Below, piece by piece: positions 53,102 through 62,379 of a DNA stretch of 64,000 bases. The position numbers and the translations under genes were made by a program. The DNA lies in NCBI RefSeq assembly GCF_030697375.1, contig NZ_JAUYQD010000055.1, positions 1 through 64,000 of the forward strand. Reading direction: 5' to 3'. The DNA comes from Rhodoferax sp. (lineage in GTDB: Bacteria > Pseudomonadota > Gammaproteobacteria > Burkholderiales > Burkholderiaceae_C). Every line of letters starts with the position of its first letter. Position 1 is the stretch's first letter. Under the pieces are notes generated by a model that did no database searches, was not told the DNA's origin, and was given only the letters and a program-made list of their open reading frames with translations.

Positions 53102-54037
53102 ATGGCCAGTAGCCTTCTTGCCCTGATCGACGACATTGCCACCATTTTGGACGACGTGGCGGTGCTGACCAAAGTGGCAGCCCAGAAAACCGCCGGCGTG
53201 CTGGGCGACGACCTGGCGCTGAACGCCCAGCAGGTGGCCGGTGTGAATGCCGACCGGGAACTGCCGGTGGTGTGGGCGGTGTGCAAGGGTTCGCTGCTCA
53301 ACAAGCTGATTCTGGTGCCCTCGGCGCTGGCCATCAGCATCGTCATGCCCTGGGCGGTGACGCCCTTGCTGATGGTGGGCGGCGCCTTTTTGTGTTTTGA
53401 GGGCTTTGAAAAGCTGGCCCACAAGTTCTTGCACCACGCCGAGGAGGACCAGGCGCACGAGGCCGAACTGATGCAGGCGCTGACGGACCCCTCGGTGGAC
53501 CTGCTGGCGCTGGAGCGGGACAAGGTCAAGGGCGCCATCCGCACCGACTTCATCCTGTCGGCCGAAATCATCGCCATCACCCTGGGCACCGTGCAAACCA
53601 GCGGCTGGATGACCCAGTTCACCGTGCTCAGCGGCATTGCGGTGCTGATGACTTTTGGTGTCTACGGCATCGTGGCGGGCATCGTCAAGATCGACGACTT
53701 GGGCCTGTACCTCAGCCGCAAGGTCGGGGTGGGGGGCTGGGCCGACATGCAGCGGGCGTTAGGGCGTGGCCTGCTGGGCGCGGCGCCCTGGCTGATGAAG
53801 TTCTTGTCGGTGGCGGGCACCGCGGCCATGTTTTTGGTGGGTGGCAGCATTCTGGTGCATGGCCTGCCGTTTTTGCACCACGGGGTGGACGCCCTGGTGT
53901 CGGGCTTGGCTGGCATGGCGCTGGCGCAGGCGGCGGTGCCCATGCTGCTGGACGCCTTGACTGGAGTGGTGGCGGGGGCGCTGGTCTTGCTGGCGGTGAC
54001 CGCAGGCCAGCGTGTGCGTCAGCTATTTAAGCAATAA
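53102..54037 (+). CDS. DUF808/YedI family membrane protein
   Basis: A 311-residue protein with a conserved start (SSLLALIDDIATILDDVAVLTKVAAQKTAGVLGDDLALNA) that defines the DUF808/YedI family, followed by several membrane helices. The C-terminal helices are rich in Gly/Ala, ending QRVRQLFKQ. Its function is unknown. The end of repeat copy E overlaps the stop codon. It diverges from the GGDEF-EAL gene. Confidence 0.88.
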   Translation: MASSLLALIDDIATILDDVAVLTKVAAQKTAGVLGDDLALNAQQVAGVNADRELPVVWAVCKGSLLNKLILVPSALAISIVMPWAVTPLLMVGGAFLCFEGFEKLAHKFLHHAEEDQAHEAELMQALTDPSVDLLALERDKVKGAIRTDFILSAEIIAITLGTVQTSGWMTQFTVLSGIAVLMTFGVYGIVAGIVKIDDLGLYLSRKVGVGGWADMQRALGRGLLGAAPWLMKFLSVAGTAAMFLVGGSILVHGLPFLHHGVDALVSGLAGMALAQAAVPMLLDALTGVVAGALVLLAVTAGQRVRQLFKQ

Positions 54038-54088
54038 ATGGCTGTAACCCGCATGGAATAAGCGCAAGCAGCTCCTGAATCCATAGCA
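54035..54088 (-). repeat. 54-nt interspersed repeat, copy E (overlaps the DUF808 stop)
   Basis: On the minus strand, TGCTAT, GGAGCTGCTTGCGC and GCGGGTTACAGCC match the family. The copy occupies the intergenic region between the DUF808 gene and the convergent acetyl-CoA hydrolase-GNAT gene, and its last bases supply the DUF808 stop codon. Confidence 0.75.
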
Positions 54089-54114
54089 AAACAGGCGCCC
54101 GGGGAGCGCCAAGT

Positions 54115-55986
54115 TCAGAACTGCAGGGTGATGTGCACCGAGTCCTCGTTGCGCTGCACCTGCACATTGGGCGAGCCGTTGCGGGCCAGGTGCAGCATGC
54201 GTGTGTTGCCGGGCAACACATCGGCCACAAAGCCGCGCAGGCCCCGGCGCTTGGCGTGCTGCACCATCCCGGCTTGCAAGGCCCCGCCCAGGCCGCAGCC
54301 TTGCCAGTCGGGGTGCACCATGAAGGCGGTGTCGGCCAGGTTGGTGGTGGGGTTGGTGAAGTAACACGACTGCCCCACGATCTGCGCCCCTTCGCGCCCG
54401 CCGGTGGTGGCGACAAAGGCCACCTCGTTTTCGTAGTTCACATTGCACAGGCGCTCCACCTCCAGGTCGGACAGGCCGCGCACATTGCGGAAGAAGCGGG
54501 TGTACACGTCTTCTTCACTCAGGTGGTGGAACAGCGCGCGGATGCCCTGCGCGTCGCTGGACAGGGCAGGGCGCAGCAGCACGGTGCGGCCGTCCTTGAG
54601 GGTGAGCGTCTGTTCCTCCTCCACCGGGTAGGCCCGCAGGTTGTGCAGGGTTTGCTCCATCGGCAGGTAGCCCAGCGCCTGCGCCTGGGCAAACAGTTCG
54701 GGGCGGAATTTGGGGTGTGCCAGCTCGATCAGCGCGGTGGCGCGCTGGCGGATGGACTTGCCAAACAAATAGGCGATGCCGTATTCGGTGACCACATAGT
54801 GCACATCGGTGCGCGCAATGGTGGCGGCCTCGCCGGCCAGCAAAGCCGGGCGGATGCGCGAGGTTTCGCCGTCCTCGGTGGTGGAGGTCATGCAGATGAT
54901 GGGCTTGCCCCCGGGCGAGCGCGAGGCGCCGCGCAGGAATTCGCCCTGGTTGCCAATGCCGCTGTAGAACTCGCCGTCAAACTGGTCCACACACACCTGG
55001 CCGGTGAGGTCGATGGCATAGGCCTGGGCAATGGCCACCATCTTGTGCTGCGCGGCAATGGTGGCCGGGTTGCACACCACCTCGATGGGCTGGAACACAA
55101 ACAAGGGGTTGCAGTCAATCAGGTCGTACAACTTGCGCGAGCCCAGCGCCAGGCTGGCCACGATCTTGAAGGGTTGGCTGGTTTTTTGGGCCCCGGTCAG
55201 GCTGCCATGCTCCAGCAGCGGAAAAATGGCGTCGGAGATGACGTCGGAGTGAATCCCCAGGTCCTTGCGGTCGGTCAGGTACTGCAGCGCCTCGTGGGCC
55301 AACTGCCCCAGCCCGATTTGCAGGGTAGAGCCGTCTTCGATGATGCCGGCAATGTAGCGCGCGATGCGCTGCACATCGTTGGCCTGCGATGGGCTGCGCT
55401 CCAGTTCGGTGACTGGCGTGTGCACCGGCACCAAATGGTGGATGCGGCTCACATGCAGCGTGGAGTCGCCCATGGAGCGCGGCATGGCCGGGTTGACCTC
55501 GGCAATGACGAGCCGGGCCCGCGCCACCGCCGCCGGGATGATGTCCACCGAAATGCCCAGGCTGACATAACCAAATGCGTCGGGCAGGCTGACCTGGATC
55601 AGCGCCACGTCCACCGGCACCCGTCCCAGCGCCATCATCTCCGGCACGCGGGCCACGGACATGGGCACATACTCCACCAGCCCCTGTTTGACGGCGGCGC
55701 GCATGTCGCTGCCGACAAAAAAAGTGCGGTGCTTGAAGCGTGTGGTGCTGCGGCCATCGGCGTCGTGTGCAAAGGCCTGGATGGTGAAGAAGTGCAGCAG
55801 CTCCAGATCGGCCGGCACCACCGGCAGGGCTTCCAGCGCCCGCAGCAAGCCCTGGGGCGCCGCACAGCCGGTGCCGACAAACACATGCTCGCCATTGCGG
55901 ATCTGGCCGACCGCCTGCGCCGCGGTGCAGACCTGGTCGGCGTAGGCGTCAAGGGGGTTCGGTTTTTTGGGGCTTTTGGAAAACAT
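54115..55986 (-). CDS. Acetyl-CoA hydrolase/transferase fused to a GNAT domain
   Basis: A 623-residue fusion. Residues about 1-440 form an acetyl-CoA hydrolase/transferase domain, with GTGCAAPQGLL, LQIGLGQLAHEALQYL and the glutamate region VVTEYGIAYLFGKS. Residues about 460-620 form a GNAT acetyltransferase with LRPALSSDAQGI and VHPDWQGCGLGGALQAG, which contains the acetyl-CoA-binding loop. Such fusions occur in proteobacteria, where the GNAT part may act on protein lysines. The start at 55986 is preferred because AGGA is placed well; ATG 56004 is an alternative. Confidence 0.85.
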   Translation of the reverse strand: MFSKSPKKPNPLDAYADQVCTAAQAVGQIRNGEHVFVGTGCAAPQGLLRALEALPVVPADLELLHFFTIQAFAHDADGRSTTRFKHRTFFVGSDMRAAVKQGLVEYVPMSVARVPEMMALGRVPVDVALIQVSLPDAFGYVSLGISVDIIPAAVARARLVIAEVNPAMPRSMGDSTLHVSRIHHLVPVHTPVTELERSPSQANDVQRIARYIAGIIEDGSTLQIGLGQLAHEALQYLTDRKDLGIHSDVISDAIFPLLEHGSLTGAQKTSQPFKIVASLALGSRKLYDLIDCNPLFVFQPIEVVCNPATIAAQHKMVAIAQAYAIDLTGQVCVDQFDGEFYSGIGNQGEFLRGASRSPGGKPIICMTSTTEDGETSRIRPALLAGEAATIARTDVHYVVTEYGIAYLFGKSIRQRATALIELAHPKFRPELFAQAQALGYLPMEQTLHNLRAYPVEEEQTLTLKDGRTVLLRPALSSDAQGIRALFHHLSEEDVYTRFFRNVRGLSDLEVERLCNVNYENEVAFVATTGGREGAQIVGQSCYFTNPTTNLADTAFMVHPDWQGCGLGGALQAGMVQHAKRRGLRGFVADVLPGNTRMLHLARNGSPNVQVQRNEDSVHITLQF

Positions 55987-56094
55987 GGAGGGCTTGTCCT
56001 GCATCGGGCCGGGGTGGGCGGGAGTTCGTATCATCCCGCATATCGGCAGCCTTGGGCAACCGCCCGGCCGACACTTCAATAGAGGAGCAACTCC

Positions 56095-56889
56095 ATGGAT
56101 TTAGGACTTCGCGGCAAATGGGCTTTGGTGTGTGGCGCCAGCAAAGGGCTGGGCCTGGGCTGTGCACGGGCGCTGGTGCAAGAGGGGGCGAACGTGCTTA
56201 TCGTCGCCCGGGGGCAGGCGCAGTTGCAAGCATCTGCTACTGAATTGATAGCTGCTCACGCAAATAATACGGGGGCTAGCGTGCTATTTTGTGCCCAAGA
56301 CATCACCACCGAGGCGGGCCGGGCGGCGGTGTTCGCCCTGCGCCGCGACTTCGACATCGTGGTCACCAACGCCGGGGGGCCACCCACCGGCAACTTTCGG
56401 GACTGGGACCGCGAAGCCTGGATCAAAGCGGTGGACGCGAACATGCTCACCCCCATCGAACTCATCAAGGCCACGGTGGACGGCATGGCGGCGCGTGGTT
56501 TTGGCCGCGTCGTCAACATCACGTCCAGTGCGGTCAAGTCGCCCATCGACATCCTGGGCCTGTCCAACGGCGCACGCAGCGGCCTGACCGGTTTTGTGGC
56601 CGGCGTGGCGCGCTCCAGCCTGGCCGCCCAGGGTGTGACGATCAACAACCTGCTGCCCGGCGCCTTTGACACCGAGCGCCTGCGGGGCACTTTGCAGGCC
56701 AGCGCCAGCAAAACCGGCCAGCCACTGGACATCGTGACCAACACACGCCGCCAAGCCATCCCGGCCCAGCGCTTTGGCACGCCCGACGAATTTGGCGCAG
56801 TGTGTGCGTTTTTGTGCAGCCAGCAGGCGGGCTACATCACCGGGCAAAACGTGCTGGTGGATGGCGGGGCGTATCCGGGGACGTTTTGA
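56095..56889 (+). CDS. Atypical short-chain dehydrogenase/reductase lacking Tyr-Lys
   Basis: A 264-residue SDR. The nucleotide-binding VCGASKGLGLG near residue 13, NAGG near 93 and the C-terminal ITGQNVLVDGGAYPGTF are classical. The catalytic block NITSSAVKSPIDILGLSNGAR carries Ser and Arg at the Tyr and Lys positions (SNGAR in place of YxxxK), so reductase chemistry must differ or be lost; related sequences with such changes exist. Copy F of the 54-nt repeat encodes residues about 47-64, within the region after the first beta-alpha unit. Confidence 0.85.
   Translation: MDLGLRGKWALVCGASKGLGLGCARALVQEGANVLIVARGQAQLQASATELIAAHANNTGASVLFCAQDITTEAGRAAVFALRRDFDIVVTNAGGPPTGNFRDWDREAWIKAVDANMLTPIELIKATVDGMAARGFGRVVNITSSAVKSPIDILGLSNGARSGLTGFVAGVARSSLAAQGVTINNLLPGAFDTERLRGTLQASASKTGQPLDIVTNTRRQAIPAQRFGTPDEFGAVCAFLCSQQAGYITGQNVLVDGGAYPGTF
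56235..56289 (+). repeat. 54-nt interspersed repeat, copy F (inside the SDR gene)
   Basis: TGCTAC, TTGATAGCTGCTCACGCA and GGGGCTAGC match the family. The copy is in frame, in the sense direction, encoding SATELIAAHANNTGAS in the same reading frame as copies D and G. Confidence 0.85.
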
Positions 56890-56986
56890 GCGGGGAGGTT
56901 GTAGGAAATTCCCCCGTTTTGCCTGTGGATCGTTAAGATGCAGGCAACTTCTGAGCACCTTGGGCTCCGGCCTATTTGGAGATTCC

Positions 56987-57499
56987 ATGCACCTTCTGCC
57001 CTTGCGATTGATGGCCCTGTGCCTGTTTGTGCTGGCCTTGGGCCAGGCGCTCCCGGCGTTGGCTTTGCCACCTGCCACCGGCAAAGTCATTCTGACCCTC
57101 TCTGGCAAGATCGGTGAAAAAAACACCCCCCATGCAGCCGTGTTTGACCTCGCCATGCTGGAGAAATTGCCCCAGCAGACCTTCACCACCATGACGCCGT
57201 GGGACAAGCGCCCGATCAAATTCACCGGCCCTTTGCTGCGCGATGTGCTGGCGGCCGCCAAGGCCAGCGGCAGCACCATCAAGGCCCTGGCCTTGAACGA
57301 TTACCAGACCCGCATTCCGGTGGAAGATGCCCAAAAATACGATGTCATCGTGGCGCACCAGATGGATGGGGAAGCCATTCCCGTCAAGACCAAAGGTCCC
57401 CTCTTTATCGTCTACCCCTTTGACACCCTGGCGGAATTGCGCTCCACGGTGTATTACGAGCGATCGGCGTGGCAACTCAAGTCCATGGCCATTGAATAG
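56987..57499 (+). CDS. Periplasmic oxidoreductase molybdopterin-binding-domain protein (small)
   Basis: A 170-residue secreted protein (signal MHLLPLRLMALCLFVLALG, cleaved near ALALP) of the sulfite-oxidase-type molybdopterin-binding fold, with VYPFDTLAEL and YYERSAWQLKS at the end. It is much shorter than true molybdoenzymes and no cofactor Cys is evident, so it is probably a non-enzymatic sensor or binding member of the family. It ends seven bases before the kinase gene, and the pair probably forms one transcript. Confidence 0.75.
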   Translation: MHLLPLRLMALCLFVLALGQALPALALPPATGKVILTLSGKIGEKNTPHAAVFDLAMLEKLPQQTFTTMTPWDKRPIKFTGPLLRDVLAAAKASGSTIKALALNDYQTRIPVEDAQKYDVIVAHQMDGEAIPVKTKGPLFIVYPFDTLAELRSTVYYERSAWQLKSMAIE

Positions 57500-57506
57500 A
57501 TGGACC

Positions 57507-58979
57507 ATGCAGGGCCACGCCAACCATCGACGCTTTCTCTTTTGGTTAGCGCTGGGGACCGCGCTGATGGCCTTGGCCATGGCCGTGTTGTTGGCCTTCA
57601 CCTTGGCGCAGCGGCGGGCGGTCCAGCTGGCCGTGGACCTGCGCCACGACTCCATTACGGCACCGGCATTTGAGTGTGAACGCGAGTTTTTGCGCTTTCG
57701 GCAGGCGCTCGATAGCGCGGTCAACAGCCGCAATCCGCCCGACCACGACGAACTGACGCTGCGCTACGACCTGTTCCTGAGCCGCTTGACACTGCTGCGG
57801 GACAGCCCGAGCATTTCCGTGCTGGTGCAGCGGCCTGAATACCAGCTGGTGATGCCGCGGCTGGAGCAATGGGCACGGCGTGCGGACCGGGTGATCCCGA
57901 GTGCGCAGCCCGACCCGCACGCGCTGGCGGGTTTGCTCGAAGAGGTCAACGCCATGGCCATCGATGTGCATGCCCTGAGCCTGGCTGCCAACTCGGTGGT
58001 GTCACGCCTGCTGGAGACGCAGGAGAACACCTTGCTCAGCCAAACCGAGCAGATTGTGGGGCTGACGCTGGCGCAACTGATTTTGCTGTTGATCGCCGCC
58101 ACCGCCCTGGTGGTGCGGCACAAGCGCCAGGAGCAGGAGCGGCTGGCGCTGGAAGTGCTGACCGACAAGCTGCACCGCTCGCAGGAGGCCCTGGCCCGCA
58201 GCGAGACCAAGGCCGCTTTGAGCACGGTAATCGCCAGCGTCTCGCACGAACTCAGCACCCCCTTGGGCAACAGCCTGATGACGGCCAGTACCCTGGTGGA
58301 CCAGAGCCGCGACTTTCGGCGTGCCGTCGATAGCAACCAACTCAAACGGTCTGAACTCAGTGCTTTTGTCGAGAACGCCTGTGAAGGCAACGACCTGATG
58401 CTGCGTAATCTGCAGCGGGCGGTGGCCTTGCTTAAAAATTTCAGGCAGGTGGCCAACGACCAGGCCAGCGAGCAACGCCGCCGCTTTGATTTGGCGACGG
58501 TGGTGCAGGAAGTGATAGACACCCTGGCGCCCAGCCTCAAACGCCAGCCGCACACCATTGTGTTGGACATCCCGCCCGGCATCACCATGGACAGCCTGCC
58601 CGGCCCCCTGGGGCAGGTCATCATCAATCTGGTCAACAATGCCTATTTGCACGGTTTCGAGGGCCGAACGGATGGGGTGCTGACCATCCGGGCCACCCAG
58701 GGCGGGGGCCATGTACATCTGGTTTTTACCGACAACGGCGTGGGTATGTCGCCACAAACGCAAGCCCGTTTGTTCCAGCCTTTTTTCAGTACCAAAACGG
58801 GGGAGGGCGGCACGGGGTTGGGTATGACGATTGTGGCCGACCTCATTCGCAAGACCTTGGGGGGTACGCTGGAGGTGTACTCCACCTTGGGCAGCGGCAC
58901 CACCTTGCGCCTGGATTTGCCGCTGGTTGCGCCCCACAACGAAGAGTGGGTTGCACCCGGTGCGCGGGCAGACCAGTAG
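57507..58979 (+). CDS. Sensor histidine kinase
   Basis: A 490-residue kinase. Two membrane helices (about 14-34 and 186-206) flank a periplasmic domain, then a coiled region leads to a HisKA-type site, SVSHELSTPLGN near residue 247, with the phospho-His. HATPase boxes NLVNNAYLHGFEG (N box), DNGVGMS (G1) and GTGLGM (G2) are intact. No response regulator is next to it. The preceding periplasmic molybdopterin-fold protein could act as its ligand-binding partner. ATG 57507 is chosen after the preceding stop. Confidence 0.85.
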   Translation: MQGHANHRRFLFWLALGTALMALAMAVLLAFTLAQRRAVQLAVDLRHDSITAPAFECEREFLRFRQALDSAVNSRNPPDHDELTLRYDLFLSRLTLLRDSPSISVLVQRPEYQLVMPRLEQWARRADRVIPSAQPDPHALAGLLEEVNAMAIDVHALSLAANSVVSRLLETQENTLLSQTEQIVGLTLAQLILLLIAATALVVRHKRQEQERLALEVLTDKLHRSQEALARSETKAALSTVIASVSHELSTPLGNSLMTASTLVDQSRDFRRAVDSNQLKRSELSAFVENACEGNDLMLRNLQRAVALLKNFRQVANDQASEQRRRFDLATVVQEVIDTLAPSLKRQPHTIVLDIPPGITMDSLPGPLGQVIINLVNNAYLHGFEGRTDGVLTIRATQGGGHVHLVFTDNGVGMSPQTQARLFQPFFSTKTGEGGTGLGMTIVADLIRKTLGGTLEVYSTLGSGTTLRLDLPLVAPHNEEWVAPGARADQ

Positions 58980-58982
58980 GGT

Positions 58983-59885
58983 CTAGCGCCGCGACGACAG
59001 CACAATTCCCGAGACAATCAACACAAACGCAAGCGCATGGAAGGCCTGCGGTGTTTCCCCCAGAAACGCGCTGGACAACAGGGCTGTGAACAGCGGCGTG
59101 AGGTTGATAAAAAACCCGGCCACCGCCGGCCCGGCGCGCGACACACCCGCACCCCAGGAGCCATAGGCAATCACGGCGGGCCCCAGCGCGATAAAAGCCA
59201 GCGCACTGACCAGGGGCCAGCCCCACTGGATGTGGGCGGCGGTCAGCGACCATTCCGCGCCGGCAAAGGCGGCCGACCAGCCCAAGCCAAACACGATTTG
59301 CCCCAGCAGAAAGCCGGCCCAATCGGTGCGCAGCGAGGCCGACTCGGGGGTGGGGTGGACCAGCATCCAGCTGTAGTAGGCCCAGGCCATGGAGGCGATC
59401 AAAATATACAGATCACCCGCCACCAGGCGCATGCCCAGCAGCACCTCCCATTGCCCGCGCGACAAGACCAGCAGCACCCCGGCGATGGACAGCAGCGCCC
59501 CCAGCATCTGGCGCCGGGACACCGCCACCTTGAAAAACAGCCTGCCAATGAGCAGCATCCACACCGGCGTGCTGGCCCCCACCAGCGTCACGTTGATGGG
59601 GGTGGAGGTGTTGAGCGCCAGGTACAGCAAGGCGTTGTAGCCGCCGATGCTGAACAGGCTCAAAAACGCAAAGCGCCGCCACTGGCTCCACAAGGGGCTG
59701 GAGCGCTTGAGCACGCCGCCGGCCAGAGGCAAGAGCAACACAAAGGCAATCACCCAGCGCAGCAGGTTCAGGGTCATGGGCGACACCAGGGGCGCCACCA
59801 CGCGCCCCACCACGGCGTTGCCCGACCACAGCAGGGGCGGGATGATGAGCAGCACAATGGCGGCAGGGGTCAGGCGTTGGTTCAT
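58983..59885 (-). CDS. EamA/DMT family transporter
   Basis: A 300-residue, ten-helix drug/metabolite exporter of the EamA group with two EamA repeats (about 5-140 and 150-290) and the final helices typical of RhaT/YdcZ-like carriers (GFFINLTPLFTALLSSAFLGE). The substrate is unknown. The start at 59885 is from homology; the longer frame is not conserved. It is convergent with the sensor kinase, the stop lying four bases away. Confidence 0.88.
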   Translation of the reverse strand: MNQRLTPAAIVLLIIPPLLWSGNAVVGRVVAPLVSPMTLNLLRWVIAFVLLLPLAGGVLKRSSPLWSQWRRFAFLSLFSIGGYNALLYLALNTSTPINVTLVGASTPVWMLLIGRLFFKVAVSRRQMLGALLSIAGVLLVLSRGQWEVLLGMRLVAGDLYILIASMAWAYYSWMLVHPTPESASLRTDWAGFLLGQIVFGLGWSAAFAGAEWSLTAAHIQWGWPLVSALAFIALGPAVIAYGSWGAGVSRAGPAVAGFFINLTPLFTALLSSAFLGETPQAFHALAFVLIVSGIVLSSRR

Positions 59886-59980
59886 GGCTGGACTGTACCA
59901 AGCCGGGCATGCCGCTGTGCACGGGGGCTTTTGATTCATGGCACCATGGGCAGCCATCTTTCGACAACCAGGAGAATCCG

Positions 59981-60979
59981 ATGACGCAAACCCAGTCCCG
60001 AGCCATTTGTATTGACCAGCATGGTGGCCCGGAACAACTCAAGCTGGTCCTTCAGGCGTTCATGGGTGAACCCGGCCCTGGCGAGGTTCGCATTCGCCAC
60101 CACGCCGTGGGCCTGAACTTTATTGATGTCTACCAGCGCAGCGGTCTGTATCCCATGGCACTGCCGCTGCAATTGGGCATGGAGGCCTCCGGCGTCGTGG
60201 AAGCGGTGGGGGAGGGGGTCACCCATTTGCAAGCGGGTGACCGCGTGGCCTATGCCAGTCAGCCCCCGGGAAGCTACTGCGAACTGCGGGTAATGCCCGC
60301 CAAGTGCGTGTGCAAGCTTCCCAACAGCATTTCTTTTGCCACGGGCGCCGCCATGATGCTCAAGGGCCTGACCGCCCAGTACCTGCTCAAGAAAACCCAG
60401 CCCCAGGGCGGGCTGCATCCGGGAGACTTTGTGCTGTTCCACGCCGCAGCCGGCGGGGTGGGCCTGATTGCCTGCCAGTGGGCCCGGTCCATGGGCTTGC
60501 AACTCATCGGTACCGCGGGGTCGGACGCCAAATGCGCCCTGGCCTTGGAGAACGGCGCGGCCTTTGCCATCAATTACGCGACCGAGGACTTCCTGGCGCG
60601 GGTGAAAGACATCACCGCCGGCAAAGGCGTCAAGGTGGTCTACGACTCGGTGGGCAAGGATACGTGGGACAAATCCCTGGACTGCCTGGCACCCTTTGGC
60701 CTGATGGCCAGTTTTGGCAATGCCTCGGGCCCGGTGGCGCCCTTTGCCCCGGGCATTTTGGGGCCCAAAGGCTCGCTCTACCTGACCCGCCAAACCCTGT
60801 TCACCCACATCGCCACCCGCGAAAGCACGCAGGCCATGGCCGACGATTTGTTTGACATGGTTGACAGCGGCCAGGTCCACATCCGCATCGGGCAACGCTA
60901 CCCGCTGGAGCAGGTACAGCAAGCCCACCGGGACCTGGAGGCGCGGGCGACTACCGGCTGCACGATTCTGACTTTGTAG
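59981..60979 (+). CDS. NADPH:quinone reductase (QorA type)
   Basis: A 332-residue medium-chain reductase of the quinone oxidoreductase family. GGPEQLKL starts the N-terminal GroES fold, then HHAVGLNFIDVYQRSGLYP, the family signature, and the NADPH-binding VLFHAAAGGVGLIACQWA near residue 150. No zinc-Cys cluster, as for QorA. GGAG seven bases before ATG 59981 confirms the start. It is a stand-alone gene. Confidence 0.93.
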   Translation: MTQTQSRAICIDQHGGPEQLKLVLQAFMGEPGPGEVRIRHHAVGLNFIDVYQRSGLYPMALPLQLGMEASGVVEAVGEGVTHLQAGDRVAYASQPPGSYCELRVMPAKCVCKLPNSISFATGAAMMLKGLTAQYLLKKTQPQGGLHPGDFVLFHAAAGGVGLIACQWARSMGLQLIGTAGSDAKCALALENGAAFAINYATEDFLARVKDITAGKGVKVVYDSVGKDTWDKSLDCLAPFGLMASFGNASGPVAPFAPGILGPKGSLYLTRQTLFTHIATRESTQAMADDLFDMVDSGQVHIRIGQRYPLEQVQQAHRDLEARATTGCTILTL

Positions 60980-61018
60980 AGGGCTTGTCAGGAGGGCGCG
61001 ATAAAATTCGCCCCTCTT

Positions 61019-61846
61019 ATGACAAATATCAACACTTCATTGCGGGCAATGATGTTGGGTCTTGCGGGTGTACTTGCGGCAACCGCCGGTTTGGCCCAAA
61101 CCGCAGCCCAGCAAGAAGCGGAAAATGCGAAGAAGTGGTCGGTTTACTGGGGCTGGAACCGCTCCAACTATTCGGAAAGTGACATCCACTTCACCGGCTC
61201 CGACCATGACTTCACCCTCAAAAACGTGGCCGCCAACGACATCCAGACCGACGTCACGGCGCAGCACCTGGTGGACAGTTATTTGAACCCCGCGGCGTTT
61301 ACCGTCCCGCAAACCAATCTGCGCATTGCCTACCAATGGAACCGGGACACCTCCATTGCCTTGAACCTGGACCACATGAAATACGTGGTGGCGCAAGACC
61401 AGTCGGTACCGATCTCCGGGCAAATCAACGGGGTGCTGCAGTCCGGGCAGCAGGTCATTGCCGACAACTGGCTGAACTACGAGCACACCGATGGGCTCAA
61501 CATCGTGAGCCTGGAAATCGAAAAGCAGCGTCCGGTGGATTGGTTTGGCGACAGCCATTCCGCGCGTGTTTTTGTGCTGGTGGGCGCAGGTGTGGTGATT
61601 CCCAAGACCAACGCCACCATGCACATGATTGGGCAGGTGCGCAATGACGCATTCCATTTGGCCGGCTACAGCCTGGGCGTGGGGGCGGGGCTGGAAAAAG
61701 ACTTTGGCAAGGACTACTTTTTCCGCACGGCCTACAAATACGGCTACGTCAACCTGCCTGACGTGCTCACCAGCGCCCGCGGTGACAAGGCGTCCCAGCA
61801 CTTCACCTACAACGAGCTGCTGATGGCGGTGGGCATGCGCTTTTAA
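61019..61846 (+). CDS. Outer-membrane beta-barrel protein, unknown function
   Basis: A 275-residue protein with a signal peptide (MTNINTSLRAMMLGLAGVLAA, cleaved near GLAQT) and alternating hydrophobic/aromatic strands, ending in a C-terminal Phe (VGMRF), the pattern of outer-membrane barrels assembled by Bam. No named family was recognised. Segments such as TNLRIAYQWNRDTS and YFFRTAYKYGYVNL are typical of barrel strands. Confidence 0.75.
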   Translation: MTNINTSLRAMMLGLAGVLAATAGLAQTAAQQEAENAKKWSVYWGWNRSNYSESDIHFTGSDHDFTLKNVAANDIQTDVTAQHLVDSYLNPAAFTVPQTNLRIAYQWNRDTSIALNLDHMKYVVAQDQSVPISGQINGVLQSGQQVIADNWLNYEHTDGLNIVSLEIEKQRPVDWFGDSHSARVFVLVGAGVVIPKTNATMHMIGQVRNDAFHLAGYSLGVGAGLEKDFGKDYFFRTAYKYGYVNLPDVLTSARGDKASQHFTYNELLMAVGMRF

Positions 61847-61863
61847 GCGCAGCCCGTGCCCGT

Positions 61864-62379
61864 TTAACGGGTGCGCCGCACCCGCAGCAACTCGTCCAGT
61901 ATCAGGCAGGCCGCGCCCACCGTGATGGCGCTGTCGGCCACGTTGAAGGCCGGAAAATGCATGCCGTGCCAGTGGAAGTCCAAAAAGTCCACCACATAGC
62001 CGTACAGCAGGCGGTCCAGTACATTGCCAATGGCGCCGCCCAAAATGCAGGCCATGGCAAAGCTGAACAGGCGCTGGCCGGAATGGGATTTGAGCATCCA
62101 CAGGATCACCCCTGAGGCGACAAAGCCCAGCACGGTAAAAAACCAGCGCTGCCAGCCCGAGGCATCGTTCAGGAATGAAAACGCCGCGCCATAGTTGTGC
62201 CAGCGAACTACGTTGAAGAAGCTGGTCACATAGGTACTGTCATGCAGGTGGTAGTAGCCCACGATCAGCACCTTGGTGAACTGGTCCACCAGCAGAATGA
62301 CAAAGGCCAGGCCCAGCCAGTGCAGCATGCCGCCCCCGGAGGCTTTGCCAAAGACCATGGTTTTTCCACCCCGTGCCAT
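61864..62379 (-). CDS. lspA: Lipoprotein signal peptidase (signal peptidase II)
   Basis: Cleaves prolipoprotein signal peptides after lipidation. The 171-residue membrane protein has four helices and the two catalytic Asp residues in [10 protein letters not shown] and [11 protein letters not shown]. It overlaps the end of ileS by one base (TGATG junction), the conserved ileS-lspA arrangement. ATG 62379 is chosen since the longer frame is not conserved and the ileS stop coincides. Confidence 0.95.
   Translation of the reverse strand: MARGGKTMVFGKASGGGMLHWLGLAFVILLVDQFTKVLIVGYYHLHDSTYVTSFFNVVRWHNYGAAFSFLNDASGWQRWFFTVLGFVASGVILWMLKSHSGQRLFSFAMACILGGAIGNVLDRLLYGYVVDFLDFHWHGMHFPAFNVADSAITVGAACLILDELLRVRRTR

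Noticed and set aside
54133..56082. 649-codon plus-strand frame opposite the acetyl-CoA hydrolase-GNAT fusion
   Set aside because: Antisense shadow; the minus-strand gene has complete domains.
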